Shown piece by piece: positions 1 through 10,800 of a stretch of 32,868 nucleotides of DNA; position 1 is the stretch's first letter, and each line of letters opens with the position of its first letter. The stretch is from positions 1 to 32,868 of the forward strand of contig NZ_JAIXUB010000016.1 in NCBI RefSeq assembly GCF_027484205.1, written 5' to 3'. The DNA is from Flavobacterium sp. GTDB taxonomy: Bacteria > Bacteroidota > Bacteroidia > Flavobacteriales > Flavobacteriaceae. Under the pieces are notes generated by a model. The model worked only from the letters and a program-made list of their open reading frames with translations, was not told the DNA's origin and did not search any database. A program made the translations under genes and the position numbers.

Positions 1-3000
1 ATAGAATGGTTGCCATACATTATTAAATCTAACTCCAATCTCAACTTGATATTGTGTGTTGTATGTTACTCCAGGAATAGCTGAAAATGCCAAGTTATTA
101 ACCGGACGATCAAATATTTGAACCGCCATTGTTGACATATTAGTAACTTTAAAACGATATCCTTGTGCGCCTGAAATATTTGTAGCATACATAGAAGTTG
201 ATAATCCTGAAACTGTTGTTCCACATTGTGCCGCTGGCAAAGTAGAAACTATAGGTGTACATCCTCCAGGTAAACCAACATTGTCTATGATTCCATTACA
301 GTCATTATCGATTCCATCGTAACAAACATCAACTGCGCCTGGATTGGTAGAAGCTACGTTGTCGTTGCAATCTCCTGCAACTGTAACATAACCTGCAACA
401 GGTGTACATGACATTAATACAACTGCCTCATTTCCATAACCATCACCATCAATATCTGCATAGTAGGTTGTTGGTGTTAAAACAGTAACTGTAGTCGAGC
501 TAGTTGAAGAACAACCTGTTGCAAAAGCAGCAGTTACAGTATATACTGTAGTAGCAGTAGGTTTTGCATAAACATTTGCTCTAGCATCACCAGAGTAAGC
601 ACTAGTTCCAGCAGCATCATTAAATAATCCTGAAATTGGAGACCAAGTATATGTAACATTTAATGGTTCACATATTATAGAACGAGTTCTATTTGTAGAA
701 TTAACACCACAAGAACTACCACTATGTGTCCAAAATCTAACCTGACCAGCAACATTTGAAGAAGTCCAAACTACTGGAGAAGCTCCTGCAGCTAGAACAA
801 CAGTTCCTGCACCATCAGTTATTGTTACATAATCGTTTAAACCATTAGATGTAAAGGTATACTTAGTAGATGCATTAACATTAACTAATGTATATTCTCC
901 AGCATAACAATTTGTTGCAATTGTGTTCACTGTTGAACCATTACATGTAGTAGGCGAATAAGCAGCAGATGGATATTGACCATACTCATCAACTAAACAT
1001 CCTCCAGTTGCACTAGATGCAGCTCCAACTGAAGCAGAAACTAATACTGGTAATACAGCATTTGCACAAATTTGTGTTGCTGAAGGCGAAATAATTATAG
1101 GAGTCGGAATTGGGTTTACTGTAACATTAAATGTAGTAGTATTAGCACATCCCGCAGCATTTGTAGCTGTTAATGTATAAGCAGTTGTTGCTGTTGGGTT
1201 AAAAGTATAACCTGAAGTAGCATCTCCACTAACTCCTAATGAAGGAGACCATGTGTAGGAATCATAATCACCAACTGTTGACGTAACCGTAACTGTAGAA
1301 CTTGAACTACCTGAACAAATAGCTGCACTTGAAGAACTTAAAGTAAGTACTGGTGGAGTGTTTACTGTAGCTGTAACAAGAACTCTAGGTGTTTGACAAG
1401 CAGGTGTGAATCCAAAAATCATTCTTGGACGAACAGTTGTTGTTGTATTACTACTTAAAGTACCTAAACCAGTTGATGAAGTAGCCGCAAGCACAGCAGT
1501 AGCTGTAGCATTGTCAGCATAGATACCTAAAGTTGAAGTGTAAGCAACTGTATCCGTTTTCACAGTTGAACTTGAACCTCCAGTATTGTTATTACTATAA
1601 GAAACCTCAATAACTAAATTTGAAGAGCCATCCCAATTAAAAGGACTAGAGAAATTATAAGTATTAACACCAGAAGTCAAAGTTTGAGCAGCATTTGAAT
1701 AAACAGTTGTTAATCCTGTAATAGCAGTATTCGAAACCGCAGCTGTTTGAGCTGTAGTACCAACTTTCAAATTGAAACCATTTAATGTAGTTGTTCCAAG
1801 TGAAGTAATTTCGAAAGCAACTGAATTCAATTTACCAGAACTAAAACCAGCAGCAGTCAGATCAGAAGCTCTAATAATAAACTGAGATTTTTGTCCTCCA
1901 TAACCATGATAATATGGAGATGATCCTGGAGAAGATGATGTACTTGCACCGGCACCAAGATTTAATGTTGTAGCCGAACCTAAAATTTCTGCACTAACAT
2001 AATAAGGAGTAGTTGTCGAAATAACTGGTGTATTAAAAGGTGAACCAGTTCCAACTAAACTTCCTCCTGTAGCAGCTGTGTACCAATTTAAAACTGTTCC
2101 AGCTGAGCCAGTAGCATTTAAAACGACTGAACCTGTTCCACAACGCTCACCAGCTAAAGTAGAGTCAACAGAAGGAGAACTAACTCCAATGGTTAAAATA
2201 TTAGTATCAGCAAATAATCCTGAATTATCACATGTAACTCTCAAGAAATAAGTTTCTGTAGCAGTTAAAACAGGTGTAGTGTATGTAGCACTATTAGCAC
2301 CTGCAATTGGTCCAGCAGAATTATGCCATTGCATAGAAACATTAGTCACACCTGTAGTGAATCCAGAAGCCGATAAATTTGCAGTTCCAGAAAAACAAAC
2401 ATTTGCCACAGAAGAAGTAGCAGTACCTGCAACTGGAGTTCCCTCACATGTTGGAGCTGGAAGAACATTGATTAAGTAATCTTCTGTCTCTCCATAAGAG
2501 AATGTTCCACAACCATTTGCAGTAGTTGTTGCTGTACCAAATTCATCTAAAATAATTCTCATTCGAGTTAATCCTAGAGAAGCTGTTAAAGGAACTGTTA
2601 TATTAGAACTGTAAACTACACCATTTGCAGGTGCAGTAGCAGGTCCATCGACACCGCCTGTACCGTTATAAGTTTCACCAGCATCAGCAAAATCTCCATC
2701 TTTATTCCAATCAATAAATACTTTAGTCCAACATTGGTAATAAGTAGCTGCTCCATTGAATTGCTTTACTACAATTGGATAAGTAGATAATTGAGTGAAA
2801 TTTTGTGCTGGAAGAGCAGTAAAATCTGTATATGTTTTATTTGCAGCTGCATTACTTAATAATGGTGTTGGTGCAGTAGTTGGATTAACTAAAGAACCAA
2901 AGGTAACTTGTGCAATATCGTCATCAGCTGTATTTGTTGCATTTGAGACACAATAATTTGTTACAGTTAATAATGCTCCTGAAGATGTTGTAGAACAGCC

Positions 3001-6000
3001 ATTTGAAGTAATAACAACTCTATAATAATTATTTGTACTTGCAGGAGTTGAAGGTGAAGTAGTAACAGATAAAGTACCTGTTGTAGCACCACTATATGTA
3101 ACTGTCGCAGGTGTTCCATCAACAACATTAACATAAGTTCCTGCTAAAGTAGCAGAACGTTGCCATTGATACGTTACACCTGGAGCAGATGAAGTTGCTG
3201 TAAAAGTTGCTGTATTTCCTCCAAAAACAGAAGTAGCAACTGGAGCAGTATCAATAACAGGATTATTAATTAATAATTGAGCACTTGACGAAGCTACAGC
3301 AACACATGGAGCATTTGCTCCAACCAAAGCTCTGTAATAATATGTTCCTGCTGCAGGAGTTGCAGAAGTTGTAGCAACAGTTAAAGCATTTGTAGATGCG
3401 TTAGTATATGTTGCACCAGCAGGAGTTCCATTAACAACATTATTAAATGAAATGTTATCAGATGAATATTGCCATTGTACAGTTGTAAATGAACCTGAAG
3501 GCGTTACAGTGAATACTGAAGAACCTCCACTAGCACAATTAGTTTGATTACTTGGAGCAGAAACAGTAACTCCTGTTGCAATATTTAAAGTAGCTGAAGT
3601 TGTTGTAACAGTATTAGCTGGACCAATAATATCAGCATAATAAACATAACCATTTCTTGTATTATCAGCATTAGAAACTGTTAAAACAGCAGTATCTGCA
3701 CCAGAATAATCACCGGTATTTGTTAATGTTGTAACATTTGTTCCATCATATTCATACCATTGGTAACCAGTAACAGTACCTGTACCTGCAACCGTGAAAA
3801 CTGCATTACCTGAATCACATAAACTTACGTTTGAAGGATTCAAACCAATTCCTGTATTTCCTACTGTCAATAAAGCACTGCTTGAAGTCTCAGGTGCACA
3901 TGGTGAAGTTCCAGTAATTACACATCTATACTCATAAGTATTCATTGTATCAGTTACAGCAGTTAATGTTAAAGTAGATGTAGTAACACCGCTATAAACA
4001 CCAGCATTTGAAAGCGGGTTAAAAGTTGCACCATTATCCGTTGATTCTTCCCATTGATAAGTTAAACCTGTTCCTGTTGCAGCAACTGTAAATGTTGCGT
4101 TATTCCCAGTAACAATAACTTGAGGCGAAGGTTGAGTTCCAATAACTACTTGAGATCTAACATCTATATTGTGAGTAACTGTAGTAACACATCCCTGAGC
4201 GCTGGTTACAGAATAAGATATAACAGTTGAACCTGCTGTTAAAGCAGTAACCGCACCTGTTGCTGCATCAATTGTAGCAACACTTGGGTTAGAAGAACTC
4301 CAAGCAATTGTACCTCCTGTTGCATTAGTTAAAGTTGTTGTTGGAGATGATAAGCATATTTCTGTAACTCCCACAATTGGACTAACAGTTGGACTTACAT
4401 TAATTGGTAATGCAGTAGCATTTGTTCCAGAAGTTACTGCATTATAAACTACAAATGTACCTGATGTACTTGTAGCAGACAAAGCAACTGTAATTGTAGT
4501 ATCATTAACTACTGTGAACGACTGAGAAACACCATTTAGTTTAACATCAGTAGCTCCTGTAAAATTAGAACCTGTTAAAGTAATAACAGTTGAAGCTAAT
4601 TCATTTGTACAAGCAAAAGCTGGCGCATAACTAGTAACCACAATTGGTGGAGGAGTTAAAGCCCATGCTAGAGTGAAAGTACCAAAATTTGTACTATCAG
4701 AAAATCCATCTTGAACCCAATATGCTCTTTGAGTAACTCCAGTTGTATTTGTCCATGTAGAATTTTGAACATCTGGATCATCATAACAAGCAATTTGAGT
4801 TGTACCTGGACATGCACCGCCATAATTCAAAGTATTTTCTGAATCATATCCGTTTGCAGTTTGACCAATTACTAATGTGTAACCTGCAGGAACATCAATA
4901 TAATACACTAAGTCTGGTGAAGTATTTCCACTTGCACAAGTATTAGTAAAATCATTTGTAGCACCAACAGTTGTACCATTATATGGACTTGTTAAAGTTG
5001 CTAAATTAATTGCACTTGAACATGTATCTCCAGGAATATATTGGAATGGAGCTGATGTAGCCCAACTACTATAATCAGAACCTGCTACACACTCTGAACG
5101 AACATGTAAATAATAGGTTGTCAAAGGAGTAATAGTAACACCTGTAACAGAATTACTAACACTAACAGTACCTGAAGTTGGTGGAGTTGCAGAAGTTGTA
5201 ACAGCGTATTCATACTGTAATGGAGTTGTTCCAGAAGTTGGAGCTGTCCAAGTCACATCAGTCGTAGTAGGAGTTAAATTTGAAGCTGACAATCCTGTTG
5301 GAACATAACATGTTGGTGTCAATGTTATTGAGATATCATCAACAAACAATCCATTTTGATTAGCTATTGAATAAGCATTGAAACCAAAGAAATAAACACC
5401 TGACGTTGGTGGTGTAAAAATGACACTATTAGTAGTTGGAGTTGCTGTATTTATTGTTGGATGATCTGCAATAGCATTAGTCATTGCGGTAGCAACAGGA
5501 GAAGTCCCATATGCTACTTTTAACTTTTCAACATAAAAAGTACTATCATTACCATATTTATAACTAATTGTATAAGAAGTTCCTGCAGTTAAATTCATTG
5601 CAGAAGTATAAAACCATGCATTTGCTGCATTAAGCGAGTTATAGGTATATTTTAGTGTTTTATTTGTAAATCCAGTTCCAGGATTATTTATTGTTGCCCA
5701 ATTATTTCCTGAACCTGCATTTTGTATTGAAGTACAAGTCGGAATTGCTGGTACCACAGCAGACTCAAAATTTTGAGTAAAAGGAATACTAAGCGCAGGA
5801 CAAGTTGTTCCTGAAGCGGTATTTGTACCTGTAGTTGTGTTATAATAATAATCATAAGGACCAGAACCACATCGAGCATATTCATATACTTTAAAATAGT
5901 AAGTTGTTCCTAAAGACAAACCAGTAACAGAAACTGTAGCTGCAGTTCCATCAAGAACAATTTGTTGACCTGAACCTGCATAAACAGTATTTGCAACTAA

Positions 6001-7659
6001 AGCAGCAGCATTACCATTTACTGGATCAGTAAAAGTAGGAGAATTATTGATATAAACCACTCTTCTAGCTCCATTACCATTAGTCCAAGATGCTGTCATT
6101 CCAAAACTTGAAGCGTTAGAAGTTGTTGCAGCAGAAGCTTGAGTTGTTGGTGCAACAGGCTGTGTTACAGACACAGGTGCTGTATCCGCAAACAATCCAC
6201 TTCCTGTACATGCCACTCTACATACATAGTATATAGTTGTACCAAGAAAAGGTGGTGGAGTATAAGTTGCCGTTGCTGCTCCAGTTCCTGTACCTGTTAC
6301 AGGACCAAATGGACCTGTTGGACTTGAAGACTCTAACCATTGAAAAGTTATCCCTGTTACACCTGTTGTAAACCCAGAAACAGTAAATGACCCAGGAACA
6401 ACAGCCGTACAAACAGCTCTTGTTAAAGGTGCAACTGTACCTGCTGTAGGTGTACCAGAACATGCAGGCGGTAAAGTTGTAAAAGTACCTGTAGAGGTAT
6501 AACCATTACCTCCACCAGCTGTATTTGGTATATGAGAATAATCAGATTGTACTGCACCATTAATAGCCTGAACACGAACTTGATAAGATGTATTGGCTGT
6601 TAAGCCTGTTAAAGTAACAGAAGGTGTTGCAACCGGATTTCCACTCCAATTGGTCCAAGTACAAGAACCTGGCACTCTATATTGAACATTATAGGTAGTT
6701 GCACCTGTTGGTGCTGTCCACGAAACAGTTGCAGCAGAAGTAGTGATACCTGTAGTAGCGGCAAAAGTTCTTACAGGCAACTGTGTTCCTGGCGTCCATG
6801 TATATCTTAAACCCGTAGGAATATTTACACTAGCATTAGTTGTGCCTGAATACAACATTGTACTTGAATTTGCATTACCAGCTACAGCATTTGACCAATT
6901 ACATGTAGTAGCTGCTGGCACATTACCAATTTGAAGAAGATTTACGTTTGTGGCAAAGGCAACAGTATTTCCTCTAATACCAACTTGTGGTGTAGTACCA
7001 CTTGTTGAAACTGAACCAGGTCCTACTTGAGTTCCATAAACTATATTAACAACTCCAGTAGCGTAAGTAAGACGAATTTGAAAATTTAATCTTTCGGTAC
7101 TCCTATTGAAATAGTTTGCATGATCTTTGTACTGAACAACAAACTCTGTTCCTGTATTCAAATAGCTAATTTCAGGAGCGGCTCCTGAAACTTCAGAACC
7201 TCCTGCGTCTTGACCAAAAGCAGAGATTGCTCCTGTAGTAGAACCTAATGTAGATAATGGTGTATAATTTGTACCCGCAGGTGCAGCACCAAAAGTTATG
7301 TATCCGTTAGCACTGATAAAACAAGTAGTAAAATTACTACCCCCAAAAGGAAAAGTTCCTCCCATCGTAATTGCTGTTGATACATTATTGTCGTACAGAC
7401 CTGAAAACAATACAGTACCTCCAGTAATTGGGGTATAAGTCGCACCAGTTGTCGAAGAAAAGGTATAATTTGCGATATTAGTTTGTGCTAAAGCACTATT
7501 GCTTACCATAAAAAGGGAAACAAAAACAAAACACAAACTCATAAGCCACGACGTTCGCATTTTGCCTGTCGAATTGGGAGAATTCCCAACTACATCGGGC
7601 TCTTGCGAGCTGAGTTTCGATAATTTTCGATAACTCAGAGAATTGTAGTTATTCATCAT
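1..7659 (-). CDS. Giant secreted multidomain adhesin-like protein, 3' end outside window (at least 2553 aa)
   Basis: The frame is open from ATG at 7659 to base 1, so the C-terminus and any sorting domain lie outside. I read a signal peptide at residues 34-58 (hydrophobic core, SNSALA before Q59). Next come a nidogen-like beta-sandwich (about 60-288, ISANGYITFG motif), FN3-like and Ig-like units (290-620), and a jelly roll ending in GLFVDDISI (620-785). Then FN3 (785-876), a prepeptidase-like sandwich (876-1000), an IPT/TIG-like domain (1000-1088) and a Big_2-like domain to about 1167. Four tandem Ig-like repeats of about 95-103 residues follow (1167-1566), then a GEVED domain (about 1566-1735, FIDWNKDGDFADAGE), more Ig-like units, a Cys-rich module (about 2220-2330, CYAGEY, DYVTITDG) and a MopE-type metal-binding motif (2398-2459). 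It is probably a T9SS-exported surface adhesin. Domain names are from motif reading. Residues 1-33 are an unusual N-terminal extension, so M34 (7560) is an alternative start. Confidence 0.9.
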   Translation of the reverse strand, partial: MMNNYNSLSYRKLSKLSSQEPDVVGNSPNSTGKMRTSWLMSLCFVFVSLFMVSNSALAQTNIANYTFSSTTGATYTPITGGTVLFSGLYDNNVSTAITMGGTFPFGGSNFTTCFISANGYITFGAAPAGTNYTPLSTLGSTTGAISAFGQDAGGSEVSGAAPEISYLNTGTEFVVQYKDHANYFNRSTERLNFQIRLTYATGVVNIVYGTQVGPGSVSTSGTTPQVGIRGNTVAFATNVNLLQIGNVPAATTCNWSNAVAGNANSSTMLYSGTTNASVNIPTGLRYTWTPGTQLPVRTFAATTGITTSAATVSWTAPTGATTYNVQYRVPGSCTWTNWSGNPVATPSVTLTGLTANTSYQVRVQAINGAVQSDYSHIPNTAGGGNGYTSTGTFTTLPPACSGTPTAGTVAPLTRAVCTAVVPGSFTVSGFTTGVTGITFQWLESSSPTGPFGPVTGTGTGAATATYTPPPFLGTTIYYVCRVACTGSGLFADTAPVSVTQPVAPTTQASAATTSNASSFGMTASWTNGNGARRVVYINNSPTFTDPVNGNAAALVANTVYAGSGQQIVLDGTAATVSVTGLSLGTTYYFKVYEYARCGSGPYDYYYNTTTGTNTASGTTCPALSIPFTQNFESAVVPAIPTCTSIQNAGSGNNWATINNPGTGFTNKTLKYTYNSLNAANAWFYTSAMNLTAGTSYTISYKYGNDSTFYVEKLKVAYGTSPVATAMTNAIADHPTINTATPTTNSVIFTPPTSGVYFFGFNAYSIANQNGLFVDDISITLTPTCYVPTGLSASNLTPTTTDVTWTAPTSGTTPLQYEYAVTTSATPPTSGTVSVSNSVTGVTITPLTTYYLHVRSECVAGSDYSSWATSAPFQYIPGDTCSSAINLATLTSPYNGTTVGATNDFTNTCASGNTSPDLVYYIDVPAGYTLVIGQTANGYDSENTLNYGGACPGTTQIACYDDPDVQNSTWTNTTGVTQRAYWVQDGFSDSTNFGTFTLAWALTPPPIVVTSYAPAFACTNELASTVITLTGSNFTGATDVKLNGVSQSFTVVNDTTITVALSATSTSGTFVVYNAVTSGTNATALPINVSPTVSPIVGVTEICLSSPTTTLTNATGGTIAWSSSNPSVATIDAATGAVTALTAGSTVISYSVTSAQGCVTTVTHNIDVRSQVVIGTQPSPQVIVTGNNATFTVAATGTGLTYQWEESTDNGATFNPLSNAGVYSGVTTSTLTLTAVTDTMNTYEYRCVITGTSPCAPETSSSALLTVGNTGIGLNPSNVSLCDSGNAVFTVAGTGTVTGYQWYEYDGTNVTTLTNTGDYSGADTAVLTVSNADNTRNGYVYYADIIGPANTVTTTSATLNIATGVTVSAPSNQTNCASGGSSVFTVTPSGSFTTVQWQYSSDNISFNNVVNGTPAGATYTNASTNALTVATTSATPAAGTYYYRALVGANAPCVAVASSSAQLLINNPVIDTAPVATSVFGGNTATFTATSSAPGVTYQWQRSATLAGTYVNVVDGTPATVTYSGATTGTLSVTTSPSTPASTNNYYRVVITSNGCSTTSSGALLTVTNYCVSNATNTADDDIAQVTFGSLVNPTTAPTPLLSNAAANKTYTDFTALPAQNFTQLSTYPIVVKQFNGAATYYQCWTKVFIDWNKDGDFADAGETYNGTGGVDGPATAPANGVVYSSNITVPLTASLGLTRMRIILDEFGTATTTANGCGTFSYGETEDYLINVLPAPTCEGTPVAGTATSSVANVCFSGTANLSASGFTTGVTNVSMQWHNSAGPIAGANSATYTTPVLTATETYFLRVTCDNSGLFADTNILTIGVSSPSVDSTLAGERCGTGSVVLNATGSAGTVLNWYTAATGGSLVGTGSPFNTPVISTTTPYYVSAEILGSATTLNLGAGASTSSSPGSSPYYHGYGGQKSQFIIRASDLTAAGFSSGKLNSVAFEITSLGTTTLNGFNLKVGTTAQTAAVSNTAITGLTTVYSNAAQTLTSGVNTYNFSSPFNWDGSSNLVIEVSYSNNNTGGSSSTVKTDTVAYTSTLGIYADNATATAVLAATSSTGLGTLSSNTTTTVRPRMIFGFTPACQTPRVLVTATVNTPPVLTLSSSSAAICSGSSSSTVTVTSTVGDYDSYTWSPSLGVSGDATSGYTFNPTATTAYTLTATNAAGCANTTTFNVTVNPIPTPIIISPSATQICANAVLPVLVSASVGAASSATGGCLVDEYGQYPSAAYSPTTCNGSTVNTIATNCYAGEYTLVNVNASTKYTFTSNGLNDYVTITDGAGTVVLAAGASPVVWTSSNVAGQVRFWTHSGSSCGVNSTNRTRSIICEPLNVTYTWSPISGLFNDAAGTSAYSGDARANVYAKPTATTVYTVTAAFATGCSSTSSTTVTVLTPTTYYADIDGDGYGNEAVVLMSCTPVAGYVTVAGDCNDNVASTNPGAVDVCYDGIDNDCNGIIDNVGLPGGCTPIVSTLPAAQCGTTVSGLSTSMYATNISGAQGYRFKVTNMSTMAVQIFDRPVNNLAFSAIPGVTYNTQYQVEIGVRFNNVWQPFY
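283..465 (-). other. MopE-type putative metal-binding motif inside the giant protein
   Basis: The minus-strand frame reads YYADIDGDGYGN, then SC-PVAGYV, AGDCNDN, NPGA-DVCYDGIDNDCNG. This is the order of the putative metal-binding motif known from MopE and many Bacteroidota surface proteins: a DxDGDGYG loop, a CxxPxGYV segment, GDCxD, PGAxExC and DxDCxG. The acidic DxDxDG loops fit calcium-type coordination and four cysteines are present. It lies between Ig-like units and a conserved flavobacterial module at the window edge. The metal and its role are not shown by sequence alone. Confidence 0.8.
7574..7638. repeat. Palindrome-rich block in the leader / N-terminal extension of the giant gene
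   Basis: Three adjacent inverted repeats occur in 65 bases. They are TTGGGA/TCCCAA with a 4-base loop (7574-7589), GCTC/GAGC with a TTGC loop (7599-7610), and CTGAGTT/AACTCAG (7610-7616 with 7632-7638). The loop of the last holds two TCGATAA copies 10 bp apart. The block is less AT-rich than the flanks and encodes a hydrophilic stretch (residues about 8-28) in front of an otherwise ordinary signal peptide. It could be an inserted REP-like palindromic element or a structured leader RNA. No other copy was seen in the window. Confidence 0.55.
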
Positions 7660-7736
7660 AATTTAAAAAATTGGGTTAATTAATGTGTTAATATAAATAT
7701 AAAGTTAAATACATGTTAATATATTATTCGCAAAAA

Positions 7737-7765
7737 CGATAAAAGTGTTAAAAAAATCGATAAAA
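7737..7765 (-). promoter_or_regulatory. Paired CGATAAAA half-sites upstream of the giant gene at 7659
   Basis: On the plus strand CGATAAAA occurs at 7737-7744 and again at 7758-7765, an exact direct repeat with 21 bp between starts (two helical turns). It ends 78 bases before the ATG at 7659. Related pairs precede the genes starting at 13503, 14199 and 20333. It is probably a binding site for a dimeric regulator; the geometry would suit a LytTR-type protein, but that is inference. Confidence 0.4.
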
Positions 7766-7793
7766 TACATTAATAAAAAAGACTAAAGCCACA

Positions 7794-7828
7794 AAAATGC
7801 CATGCAGATTTTACCTTCATGACATTTT
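7794..7828 (-). terminator. Possible weak terminator after the 1884-aa adhesin gene
   Basis: AAAATGCCATG (7794-7804) can pair with CATGACATTTT (7818-7828) with one mismatch and a 13-base loop. It starts 21 bases downstream of the stop at 7849 in the minus direction. The following T-run is short and interrupted, so it is weaker than the other terminators here. Confidence 0.3.
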
Positions 7829-7848
7829 GTAATTTGTTTTATATCTAA

Positions 7849-10800
7849 TTAAAAAATAACTTTCTTGTTAACAACTTTACCTTCTAATGAGGTGACTCTA
7901 ACAATTAAAACTTGTTGAGAAGCATCTAAATTAGTTATAGTAAACTCATCTGAATTAATATCATTTTTACTAAATAATTGTCTTCCTCTAATATCAAAAA
8001 CCTCAACTTTATCAATTGAAACCGAAGAAGCCGAAACAACAATATTTTGATTTTGTTTGAAAATTATAACTGATTCATCATTAAATACAGGATCATTTAC
8101 TCCAAGCGTATTTGTAAATCTTAATTGAAAACGATTTTCAAAAGTTCCAATTGCACTTGTAAATGTGTAATTACTATCTTTTAAATTGTGAACTATGTTT
8201 AACAATTTATCTTCTAAATAAACAGACTGCTCATTGAACAAACCATCAAAATTAGAAAGTGAAATAGTATAAGTACTTTCAATAGATGACATGAATCCTA
8301 ATGGAATTATATCACTAGAATCAAATGGTAGTGCTAAAGCTTGAATTCCAAGTTTAGTAGTATCAACCATTGTATATAATGATACTTGATTTCCTGCATT
8401 AACAATTTCTCCATCAAAACCTCTATCTAAACCATCAGTAGCATTTTGTACATAACCTACAAGGGTTTGTTTGAATAATCCATCAGCGTTTGAAACGTCT
8501 AACCATAATCGGTTTCTTTCTAAATTTACAATAGAGCTTACCTCATCAGAAATTGGCGAAGTAGTTTGAGCATCACTGTTTGATGTAGTGCTTCTAAAAA
8601 ACTGTGAATTGGAATAACCTAATCCAGCTCTCATAGAATTTTTGAAAGTTACTGTTTTCACTGAAGCTCCTGTTGGATAAGGTGCAATTGGATTAATTCC
8701 TTTAATCATAAAAGATTGTCCTGCACCAACATAACCATTAGGTGTAATTGAACCTGTTCCAGGAGAAGTTGCTGTAGAACCTGAATAATTAAATACCGCA
8801 TAATCTGCAGCAGTATAATTATTTGCAGTAATTGGAGTTGTATGTGTCCAGAAATACATTGTTCCTTCAACATTGTTTACATTAGCTGCATCTGATAAAA
8901 ATGCTATTGCATTAATGGCACTTGGATAAGGATTTCCTATTAAATTAGTTTCTCTATAAACAGGCGTTGCAGTTGTTGGCCCTATAACAATTGGAGTTGT
9001 AATGGTTCCACTATTTGGTGTTCCAATAAAAGTAGAAGCATATCCAGCAGTTCCATTAGCATAGTATGGCGCTCTAATGATATACCCTTTACCAACATCC
9101 ATTAAATTTATTGATGGCACATTATACCAGTTTGCAACAGCAGGATCAAAAGTAAAGAAATAATCATTTGGTGAATCAGGTGAAACATTCGACAAAGCTT
9201 GATTTGCAACAGGTGATGACCAATAAGTATAATCATATTCGCTAACTACTGTTGTAGATCTAGTGTAATTAATACTGCCTAAATTTCCACCAGTTGTTAC
9301 ACCCACTCCATTAGTTACATCATTATCTTGAATTAAACTTGCACCTTCTAAGAAATTCATAGTTCCTCCTAACGTATTTACCGTATTTTCAACATTCAAT
9401 ATATAATTTGGACTAAAAGTTACAATAGCGCCACCTGTAACAGTAACTGAACATGCATTTAAAACCATCGGTGTTCCAGAAGCTGCTAACAAAGCATCAG
9501 AACTTGAAACATAATTTCCTGAAAAAGTTGCTCTTTTTGATGCTGACGGCAATCCATTACTCCATGCTGTACCATTCCAGTTAGTCGTATTAAATGTTAC
9601 ACTTACAACATTTGAATATGATGTACAACCAGCATTTGTTATTACTGCTCTAAAATATCTATCCGCTGTGAAGATTCCCATTTGTGCAGATGTTAAAGTT
9701 GCAAAAGCACTTGAAGAAATTGAAACAGGTGTTGTAAATGCTAAATCATTAGCATATTGCCACTCTACTATAGTACCATTTTGTCCTGATAATGTTATGT
9801 CAGATGGAGAACCTCCACAAATTATTTGATTTGAAGAAGCATTTCCTCCTAAAATTGGATTTACAGAAACTGCAATTGTATTAGATGCTGTACAAACTGG
9901 AGCCGAAGTGCTAACACTAGCTATATAAGTTGTAGCACTTGATGGTAATGTATAAACTGATGCGACTGCCGTACCAGCAATATATGGGCTATTTACTGTT
10001 GAACTTGTATATGAAGAATACAATCCTGGAACAGCAACTCCATTAGCAACTGGAGTTGAATTATTATTCCAAACAACAGCACTTGCAGAACTTCCTGAAA
10101 CCACTACATTATCAACAGCCCAAACAAATCCCCAATTTGAATTGTATCTAAATCTAATTTTCAAATCGGTTTGACCAATGTAACTATTCAAATTATAAAT
10201 AAACTGGGTAAAGTTTGTTGGCGCTCCTTGAGTTGCAGTAGTCCATGATTGAAGAGTAACCCATGTTGGAGTTGCATTAGAAGCATTTGTTGTTATCTCT
10301 AAATAAGCTCCACCATTATATGGCTTATAATAGTGATAAAAACTTAAAGAGGCATCTGTATAAGTTGCTAAACTAAAAGTTGGAGATGTTAAAGTTACGT
10401 GAGTAGTTGAACCAGAACCCTGAGCATCAGAATTAGAAATGAAAAATGGTGAACTATCATTACTTACAACTGAGGTTATTCCAGAACTTCCAGCTGGATT
10501 ATATCCTGTGTTTTGTATAGTCCAATATGAAGCAGCTATAACTCCATTTATATGAGCAGGCGCAATTGTTGCTGTTGCCGAAACCCAACCTCCATTTCCA
10601 CTATTAAAGTTTTGAGAAACTGGAGTAACTACAATATTTGGTACAATTCCTCCAGTTGCCATCAATTGAACTGCTGGTCCAGAAGGACAAACTGTAGTTG
10701 ATGCTGGAGTAATTGTTATTGGTGAAGGTGTAGGACTTGCATTATATGTATAAGTCAAAGTTCTAACACTAAAAGGCGAACTTGTCATCGTAGCAGTCAA

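Noticed and set aside
2960..4160. Possible CRISPR-like or DNA-level repeat array
   Set aside because: The periodicity is about 300 bases, is coding, and matches Ig-like domains rather than short identical repeats with spacers.
6139..6463. Short open frames on both strands with Cys/Tyr/Ser-rich translations
   Set aside because: They lie fully inside the giant gene in other frames, have low-complexity translations from repeated Thr/Val/Gly codons, and lack start-site signals.
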